From NCBI GenBank assembly GCA_009693705.1, contig SHWS01000003.1:20872-84871 (forward strand): a stretch of 64,000 nucleotides of DNA, read 5' to 3'. Source of the DNA: Pelagibacteraceae bacterium. GTDB taxonomy: Bacteria > Pseudomonadota > Alphaproteobacteria > Pelagibacterales > Pelagibacteraceae. The translations under genes and the position numbers were made by a program. The notes beneath the pieces are model-generated. The model was not told the DNA's origin and ran no database searches. It worked only from the letters and a program-made list of their open reading frames with translations. Positions 58,645-64,000 of the stretch are shown piece after piece; the first letter of the stretch is position 1; each line of letters begins with the position of its first letter.

Positions 58645-60453
58645 ATGAGCACCATTGATCATATAAGAAATTTCGCAATTATTGCCCATATAGATCACGG
58701 TAAATCTACTTTAGCAGATAGAATAATCCATAAATGTGGAGGTCTTACAGATCGAGAAATGAAAGAGCAGGTCTTAGATACGATGGACATTGAAAGAGAA
58801 AGAGGAATAACCATTAAAGCTCAAACAGTTAAACTTAACTACAAAGCAAAAAATGGTAAAGAATATATTTTAAATATTATAGATACACCAGGTCATGTTG
58901 ATTTTAGCTATGAAGTAAGTAGATCTTTATATGCGTGTGAAGGATCAATATTAATTGTTGATAGTACTCAAGGCGTTGAAGCTCAGACATTAGCTAACGT
59001 TTATCAAGCATTGGATATTAACCATAAAATAATTCCTGTATTAAATAAAATTGATTTACCAGCATCAGATATTGAAAAAACAAAAAAACAAATAGAAGAT
59101 GTAATTGGAATTGATACTGAAAATGCAATAGCCTGTTCAGGAAAAACAGGTCAAGGGGTTGATGAAATTTTAGAACAAATAGTTAATTTTTTGCCAGGTC
59201 CTATAGGCAATCCCCAAGATGATTTAAAATGTTTATTGGTTGATAGTTGGTACGATACTTACCTTGGGGTAGTTATTTTGGTTAGAGTTATAAACGGAAA
59301 AATTTCAAAAAATATGAAAATTAAAATGATGTCAACAAATCAAGAATATATTGTTGAAAAAGTTGGTGTTTTTACACCAAAGCCAAAAGATATGAATGAA
59401 TTAAATGCTGGTGAAATTGGTTTTATTACTACCGGCATTAAAGCTGTACTTGAAACAAAAGTTGGAGATACAATATGTGATGCTACTAAACCATCTATTA
59501 AGGCATTACCTGGTTTTAAACCAAGTAAGCCAGTTGTATTTTGTGGTTTATTTCCAGTTGATAGCTCTGAATATCAGAAATTAAAAGATGGGTTAGCAAA
59601 ATTACAATTAAATGATGCAAGTTTTTCTTTTGAAGCTGAGTCATCATCAGCTTTAGGGTTAGGTTTTAGATGTGGTTTTCTTGGTCTTTTACATTTAGAA
59701 ATTATTACTGAAAGACTCGAAAGAGAATTTGATGTAAATTTATTAACCACTACTCCTGGAGTTGTTTATAAAGTTTATCTTAATAATGGAAATATGTTAG
59801 ACTTGCAAAATCCTTCCACTCTACCAGATCCAACTCTAATTAAAATTATTGAGGAGCCTTGGATTAAAGCAACCATAATATCACCCGATCAATATCTGGG
59901 ATCAATAATAAAATTATGCCAAGATAAAAGAGGCATACAAACAAATTTAAATTATTCAGGAAATAGGGCTGTCTTAAGCTACGAACTTCCATTAAATGAA
60001 GTAGTTTTTGATTTTAACGATCGTATAAAATCCATGACAAGTGGCTATGCAAGCTTTGACTATGAAATAATAGGTCATAGAGAGGGCGATCTAGTTAAAC
60101 TTGGGATATTAGTTAATGGTGAGCCTGTAGACGCACTTGCGATGATGATACATAAGGATTTTGCTCAAAGAATAGGAAGAGAAGTTTGTGAAAAATTAAA
60201 GGATTTAATTCCAAGACATAACTTTATGATCCCAGTGCAAGCAGCTATAGGAGGTAAAATAATAGCAAGAGAAACAATTAAAGGATTTAAAAAAGATGTT
60301 TTGACTAAAATTCATGGAGGTGGAGCAAGAGATAGAAAAAGAAAACTTTTAGAGAAACAAAAAAAAGGTAAAGCAAGGTCCAAACAATTTGGAAAAGTAG
60401 AAATTCCTCAAGAAGCATTTATTGGTATTCTTAAGATATCCAAAGAAAAATGA
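58645..60453 (+). CDS. lepA: elongation factor 4 (LepA)
   Basis: Ribosomal GTPase with a role in translation quality or 30S biogenesis. 602 residues. G1 is [14 protein letters not shown]3 [12 protein letters not shown] and G4 NKIDLP. The LepA-specific C-terminal tail ([31 protein letters not shown]) is complete. It ends with TGA two bases before tRNA-Ser and marks the end of the conserved housekeeping block. Confidence 0.98.
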   Translation: MSTIDHIRNFAIIAHIDHGKSTLADRIIHKCGGLTDREMKEQVLDTMDIERERGITIKAQTVKLNYKAKNGKEYILNIIDTPGHVDFSYEVSRSLYACEGSILIVDSTQGVEAQTLANVYQALDINHKIIPVLNKIDLPASDIEKTKKQIEDVIGIDTENAIACSGKTGQGVDEILEQIVNFLPGPIGNPQDDLKCLLVDSWYDTYLGVVILVRVINGKISKNMKIKMMSTNQEYIVEKVGVFTPKPKDMNELNAGEIGFITTGIKAVLETKVGDTICDATKPSIKALPGFKPSKPVVFCGLFPVDSSEYQKLKDGLAKLQLNDASFSFEAESSSALGLGFRCGFLGLLHLEIITERLEREFDVNLLTTTPGVVYKVYLNNGNMLDLQNPSTLPDPTLIKIIEEPWIKATIISPDQYLGSIIKLCQDKRGIQTNLNYSGNRAVLSYELPLNEVVFDFNDRIKSMTSGYASFDYEIIGHREGDLVKLGILVNGEPVDALAMMIHKDFAQRIGREVCEKLKDLIPRHNFMIPVQAAIGGKIIARETIKGFKKDVLTKIHGGGARDRKRKLLEKQKKGKARSKQFGKVEIPQEAFIGILKISKEK

Positions 60454-60455
60454 TT

Positions 60456-60545
60456 GGAGAGATGGCCGAGTGGTTGAAGGCGCACGCTTGGAAAGCGTGT
60501 ATACTGTTAAAGGTATCAAGGGTTCGAATCCCTTTCTCTCCGCCA
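60456..60545 (+). tRNA. tRNA-Ser (anticodon GGA)
   Basis: 90 bases with encoded CCA. The acceptor GGAGAGA pairs with TCTCTCC, the anticodon arm CACGC-TTGGAAA-GCGTG gives GGA, and there is a long class II variable arm (TATACTGTTAAAGGTATC) and T-arm GGG-TTCGAAT-CCC region. It lies at the junction between the thrS-lepA block and a variable-looking region, a typical integration position. Confidence 0.97.
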
Positions 60546-60654
60546 AAAATAAAGTTAATTCACTAAATTAATTTCACTTAAACTTTCTTAAACTAATGCG
60601 GTCGCACTGTGGTTGCACAACTGAAAGAGAAAGTTATGTACTTAAGAAAAATAA
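60546..60654 (+). other. short spacer after tRNA-Ser, no gene
   Basis: About 110 bases with no supportable gene. It contains an imperfect direct repeat, GGTCGCAC then GGTTGCAC, around 60600-60618, and an ATG at 60636 whose frame (M-Y-L-R-K-I-K) closes after 19 codons. That start resembles the N-terminus of some integrases only superficially. No copy of the tRNA 3' end was noticed further downstream. Confidence 0.35.
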
Positions 60655-61052
60655 AATTGGCTTCTTGCAGAAGTTCCTTCAATAAATGGCCATAGCAATG
60701 CAAGATCGATTGCTAAAATTTATGATGTTTTTGTAAATGATTTAATATTAGAAAAAAATATTTTATTATCAAAATCATCAATTAAAAAATGCTTAGCTGA
60801 AAGCGTCAGTAGAATTGATGAAAGTTTATTGTTGCCAATTAGATGGTCTGAAGTTGGCTTAATATTTCGTGGAAGATGGTTATTTGGAAAGAATAAAGAA
60901 TCTTTTGGTCACAATGGTTGGGGTCTTTGGGTTTTGCTGATCCAATATTAGGAATAAGAGTTGTTTATACTACAAACAAAATTAATCCTACCATGGCGTC
61001 AGATCAAAGAATTATAAATTTACTAAAAAAATTTTATGAAATTAATTCTTAA
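60655..61052 (+). pseudogene. beta-lactamase-family serine hydrolase remnant
   Basis: C-terminal third of a class C beta-lactamase/esterase-like gene. One frame reads AEVPSINGHSNARSIAKIYD (60667 on) and continues to SFGHNGWG, typical of the family. The expected G-S-L-G-F-A-D-P continues only after a shift near 60924 (phase changes by -1, consistent with a 4-base deletion at the G-G-S stretch), then reads GFADPILGIRVVYTTNKINP to a TAA at 61050. There is no start codon or catalytic S-x-x-K part. Truncated and frameshifted, so inactive unless the shift is a sequencing error. Confidence 0.85.
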
Positions 61053-61055
61053 AAT

Positions 61056-61730
61056 TTAAAAAATATTTTTAAGATCTTCTTGATAGATTATATTTAAGTA
61101 ATCTTTATAATTATAGAAATAATTTCTAAATTTAAGTTGCTTAAAATTAGCAGTACCTAAATTTAGCATTCTTTTATTTGGTCTTTTTAAAATCATCGCA
61201 ATTCCGTTATCAGCGTAGATCACATATGTGTCTATTTCTGGCTTAGTTCTTGATTCTACTATATTTTTCCAAACATCTCCATTCCATGTAGCTCTAGCTC
61301 TGGGAACTGCCTGAGATATAAAATTCTTAGGAAGACAGTCATGTAAAAATATAACTCCATAATCACTCAAAAATAGCAGAGAATTATTGATATCTTTTTT
61401 TACCTGATCATATTCATGAAGGCCATCGATAAAAATAATATCAAATTTCAGATTATTTTTTTTGAAAAAATTATCACTAGTATCGCGAATTGTTCCTCCG
61501 GAAACTGGGTCGACTCCAATTTTTTTTTCAATTCTTATTTTAGAAAATAATATATCTTGATCACAACCAATTTCTAAATAACTTTTATAATTCTTTCTAT
61601 CAATTGTTTCTTGAATAATTGAATATCTATTTGGGTATTCGTTCCACTTAAAATCTAATTTTTTATAAAACTTTTCTCCAAATATATAATGATACCATCT
61701 ATTAAATTTAAAATTATTTTTATAATTCAC
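61056..61730 (-). CDS. class I SAM-dependent methyltransferase (Methyltransf_24-like)
   Basis: 224 residues. SYLEIGCDQDILFSKI is the SAM-binding first strand and loop, KIGVDPVSGGT the second acidic strand, and FDIIFIDGLHEYDQVKKDI the motif typical of methyltransferases in surface-polysaccharide clusters (TylF/Methyltransf_24 type). FLHDCLP follows. It lies 2 bases downstream of a GT2 gene in a leftward pair and converges on the beta-lactamase relic with a 3-base gap. The acceptor is probably a glycan or its precursor, by context only. Confidence 0.78.
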   Translation of the reverse strand: MNYKNNFKFNRWYHYIFGEKFYKKLDFKWNEYPNRYSIIQETIDRKNYKSYLEIGCDQDILFSKIRIEKKIGVDPVSGGTIRDTSDNFFKKNNLKFDIIFIDGLHEYDQVKKDINNSLLFLSDYGVIFLHDCLPKNFISQAVPRARATWNGDVWKNIVESRTKPEIDTYVIYADNGIAMILKRPNKRMLNLGTANFKQLKFRNYFYNYKDYLNIIYQEDLKNIF

Positions 61731-61732
61731 AA

Positions 61733-62584
61733 TTATTTAAATGGTCGATAAAATGATTTATTTCCTAAATAAGAATTAAGTAAACCTGAAAACCTAGCTT
61801 TATATATAAAAAATTTTTTTTTATTATAAAATAAATAAAAAGACATTTTCAATATACTCTTAAAGAAAAATAGAACTGTTATTTTGTAAGCTTCGAATTT
61901 ACCAAAATGTTTCTTATTATAATAAAAATTAGACCACATCCAATGCCAATTTCTAGAAATTTCCATTTCTAAACTAAATTCTTCACCATGAGATGTTCCT
62001 CCTAAATGCTGAATTTTAGCTTGAGGTATTAAATATATTTTTTCATTAATATAATTTAATCTTTTACACAGATCAATTTCTTCTAAATAAAGAAATATAT
62101 TTTCATCAAAAAAATTTATTTCTAAAAATTTTTTTTTATTAAAAAACATTGCAAAACCTTTTATATAGTCTACTTCAAAAATATTAGTAATTTTAAAGTC
62201 ATTTTTTTTCTTATTAAAAAATCCATAATTAGGTCGATTTTCATTAATAATGGTTGGTGCTAATAAAGCAAAATCTTTTATATGCTCAGCGTTACTATTT
62301 AAAACTTCTATAGTGTCTTCAAATACCAAGGCGTCTGGATTTAATAAAAATACATATTCTGTTTTAGCCAAACGTAGACCTATATTATTAGCTTTTCCAA
62401 AACCTAAATTTTTTCCTGTAAGTATACACTGTACATTTGAAAATTGACTCTCTATTTTTTTTTTAAAATTTTCATTATCTGAATTTTCTATAACTATAAC
62501 TGGATAACTTTTATTAATTTTAGAAAGACATCTATTGATTATATTTTCACTTCGAAATGTGACAATAATTATAGTTACTTTCAT
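61733..62584 (-). CDS. glycosyltransferase family 2 (rhamnosyltransferase-like)
   Basis: 283-residue GT-A enzyme. VTIIIVTFRSENIINRCL starts the nucleotide-sugar fold; GKNLGFGKANNIG and FLLNPDALV (D-x-D-like aspartate) are the WbbL-type motifs. FLYLEEIDLCKRL holds the E-E-x-D-L-x-x-R catalytic-base region. Likely adds a deoxy-sugar to O-antigen or a similar glycan. A weakly hydrophobic C-terminal segment (TVLFFFKSILKMSFYLF) may touch the membrane. Very AT-rich, as expected for an island. Confidence 0.88.
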   Translation of the reverse strand: MKVTIIIVTFRSENIINRCLSKINKSYPVIVIENSDNENFKKKIESQFSNVQCILTGKNLGFGKANNIGLRLAKTEYVFLLNPDALVFEDTIEVLNSNAEHIKDFALLAPTIINENRPNYGFFNKKKNDFKITNIFEVDYIKGFAMFFNKKKFLEINFFDENIFLYLEEIDLCKRLNYINEKIYLIPQAKIQHLGGTSHGEEFSLEMEISRNWHWMWSNFYYNKKHFGKFEAYKITVLFFFKSILKMSFYLFYNKKKFFIYKARFSGLLNSYLGNKSFYRPFK

Positions 62585-62732
62585 ATTATTTTTTTTAACT
62601 TAATTATTTTTATTAAAATACTAAATAACTTCAATATTTTATAATAATATTGAAATATATAGTTAAACAGCTATAAACAAAACATCAATTACCATAAAAA
62701 TACACCTAAGCTAATTTTTAAATATAATTTAT

Positions 62733-63734
62733 ATGAAAATTTTTATTACTGGTATTGCAGGTTTTTTAGGGAGCCATTTAGCAAAAAGAATGCTGGAACT
62801 TGGCCATGAAGTTTCTGGGAATGATAGTATGATTTTAGGAGATAAATTAAATATTCCTAAAAATACAAAATTTTATAAAGCCGATTGCTGCGATTATAAA
62901 AAAATGTTAAAATTAACAAAAGATATAGATCTTGTTTATCATTGCGCAGCTACAGCTCATGAGGGGTTGTCGGTTTTTTCACCAAATTTTATTACAAAAA
63001 ATATTTATCAAGCAAGCGTTTCAATAATTACTGCTTCAATTGTAAATAGAGTTAAAAGATTTGTATACTGTTCTTCTATGGCTAGATATGGAAAACAAAA
63101 AGCTCCTTTTACAGAAGATCTAATTCCAATGCCTGTTGATCCTTATGGAATTGCAAAAGTTGCCGGTGAAGATACTTTAAAAAATTTATGCAAAGTTCAT
63201 GGGATGGAATATAATATTGCTATTCCTCATAATATTGTTGGCCCAAATCAAAAATATGACGATCCTTATAGAAATGTTATGTCAATTTTTATAAATAGGA
63301 ACCTACAAAGAAAACAATCAATTATTTATGGCGATGGGGAACAAAAAAGATCATTTACATATGTGAATGATGCTATTTTCTGTCTTGAAAAATTGGGTTT
63401 ACAAGAAAATATAAAAAACGAAATATTTAATATAGGTCCCGATGAAGAAGAAACTACAATAAATGTATTGGCAGAAATGATTGCAAATGAAGTTGGTTAT
63501 AACGAGGTCCCTATATATATTAAAGAAAGACCACAAGAAGTTAAAATTGCAATTTGCAGTGCAGATAAAGCAAGAAAAATTTTTAATTACAAAACAAAAA
63601 CAAGTCTTAAAGAATCTATTAAATTAACTGCTGATTTTATAAAAAAAAGAGGAGTTAAAAAGTTTAACTACAAACTTCCTGTCGAAATTAAATCGAAAAT
63701 AACTCCTAAGACTTGGTTAAAAAAACTAATATAA
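62733..63734 (+). CDS. NAD-dependent nucleotide-sugar epimerase/dehydratase
   Basis: Extended SDR of 333 residues. The NAD loop is TGIAGFLGSHLAKRM (residues 5-19), the catalytic serine region is YCSSMARYG, and Y-x3-K is YGIAK. FTYVNDAIFCLEKL and FNIGPDEEETTI are typical of UDP-glucose/GlcNAc 4-epimerase-like enzymes. The C-terminal 30 residues are lysine-rich. Probably provides a sugar precursor for the surrounding surface-glycan genes; the exact substrate cannot be assigned. Confidence 0.9.
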   Translation: MKIFITGIAGFLGSHLAKRMLELGHEVSGNDSMILGDKLNIPKNTKFYKADCCDYKKMLKLTKDIDLVYHCAATAHEGLSVFSPNFITKNIYQASVSIITASIVNRVKRFVYCSSMARYGKQKAPFTEDLIPMPVDPYGIAKVAGEDTLKNLCKVHGMEYNIAIPHNIVGPNQKYDDPYRNVMSIFINRNLQRKQSIIYGDGEQKRSFTYVNDAIFCLEKLGLQENIKNEIFNIGPDEEETTINVLAEMIANEVGYNEVPIYIKERPQEVKIAICSADKARKIFNYKTKTSLKESIKLTADFIKKRGVKKFNYKLPVEIKSKITPKTWLKKLI

Positions 63735-63748
63735 TTTTTATTTTTAGA

Positions 63749-63763
63749 TTTGCTAAAAGCAAA
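63749..63763. terminator. short hairpin between epimerase gene and next gene
   Basis: TTTGCT (63749-63754) pairs with AGCAAA (63758-63763) around AAA, with A/T-rich flanks (TTTTTA before, ATTTA after). It is a weak, possibly bidirectional terminator between convergent genes. Confidence 0.4.
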
Positions 63764-63839
63764 ATTTATTTATGAAGATTACTAGGTTTGATGAATAGTT
63801 ATTTGAATAGACCTTCAAGTTATAGACCAAAAGTTTAAA

Positions 63840-64000
63840 TTATTTTTTAATTAAAAATTTTTTTATATTTGTTATTATTTTTTTTGAAATAATTTTAGAA
63901 TTAATATCATTAAACAAATAATATTTTATATTTTTGGAAATGGAAGCACTTTCAGGTCTTGAGAATTTTTTTGAATATAAGCTATAAACTTTTTTATTTA
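63840..64000 (-). CDS. unidentified protein, C-terminal fragment (continues beyond window)
   Basis: Minus-strand frame open from the right edge of the window to a TAA at 63840-63842, giving 53 residues. They are lysine- and isoleucine-rich, with S-K-K-F-S-R-P-E-S-A-S-I-S-K-N-I-K near the middle, and end K-K-F-L-I-K-K. No family is recognised. By neighbourhood it may be another surface-glycan gene. It is separated from the epimerase gene by about 105 bases. Confidence 0.6.
   Translation of the reverse strand, partial: NKKVYSLYSKKFSRPESASISKNIKYYLFNDINSKIISKKIITNIKKFLIKK

Noticed and set aside
60349..60546. Minus-strand frame of 65 codons opposite the lepA end and tRNA-Ser (starts [10 protein letters not shown])
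   Set aside because: It is the reverse complement of tRNA-Ser plus lepA; such translated tRNA antisense is a well-known spurious annotation.
60636..60695. Integrase N-terminus after tRNA-Ser (M-Y-L-R-K-I-K)
   Set aside because: Seven residues are too few, the frame closes after 19 codons and no recombinase domain follows.

Overview
The window is a gene-dense, AT-rich (by eye roughly 70% A+T) stretch of bacterial chromosome with very short spacers. It looks like a SAR11-type (Pelagibacterales) or similarly streamlined alphaproteobacterial genome. The evidence is gene order: fabI-fabB-fabA divergent from an Irr-type Fur regulator, dut-coaBC-ubiB-ubiE next to mutM-rpsT-dnaA-dnaN, and a SUV3-like helicase / ferredoxin / CarD cluster. 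Protein lengths are compact, many stop codons of neighbouring genes overlap, and many genes lack a clear Shine-Dalgarno. The species call is inference; no rRNA lies in the window.

Layout. 1-8490 (+): the 3' part of lnt, metK, then the transcription/translation cluster nusA-infB-rbfA-rpsO-pnp, apparently without the trmB, rimP, ylxR and truB genes that usually sit there. 8590-11100 (-): fabI, fabB, fabA (unsaturated fatty acid synthesis). 11150-14490 (+): irr, katG and an Asp/Asn hydroxylase-like gene. Two near-identical Irr-box-like palindromes sit in front of irr and katG. 14487-19608 (-): SH3 protein, ThiF/MoeB-like protein, dut, coaBC, ubiB, ubiE. 19640-23612 (+): mutM, rpsT, dnaA, dnaN. 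23609-27058 (-): plsC-like, lysA, a 43-residue LptM-like lipoprotein, argH. 27083-30714: TlpA-like thioredoxin, HIG1-domain protein, esterase, HNH protein, coq7, dsbB, VTT-domain protein. 30778-37733: tRNA-Leu, long-chain acyl-CoA synthetase, a 20-residue lysine-rich peptide gene with its own leader and terminator, carD, ferredoxin, TerB-like, helicase, thioesterase, tRNA-Arg.

38014-50107: a pyruvate dehydrogenase pair (E1 carrying an N-terminal lipoyl domain, plus E2), an EamA transporter, uppP, and gltD-gltB. 50104-60453: hydrolase, glycosyltransferase, then thrS-infC-rpmI-rplT-pheS-pheT-lepA. 60456-64000: tRNA-Ser(GGA) followed by a decayed beta-lactamase-family gene and surface-polysaccharide genes (methyltransferase, GT2, epimerase). 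This looks like the edge of a variable island.

Most of the window is housekeeping. The most unusual items are: the 20-residue basic peptide gene with a long perfect inverted repeat in its leader, next to an HMGA-like CarD; the Irr-box pair coupling iron status to katG; the terminator-like hairpin just before nusA; the lipoyl-E1 fusion with a repeated upstream element; and the beta-lactamase relic at the tRNA-Ser boundary. No CRISPR array, insertion sequence, intact phage gene or rRNA was seen.
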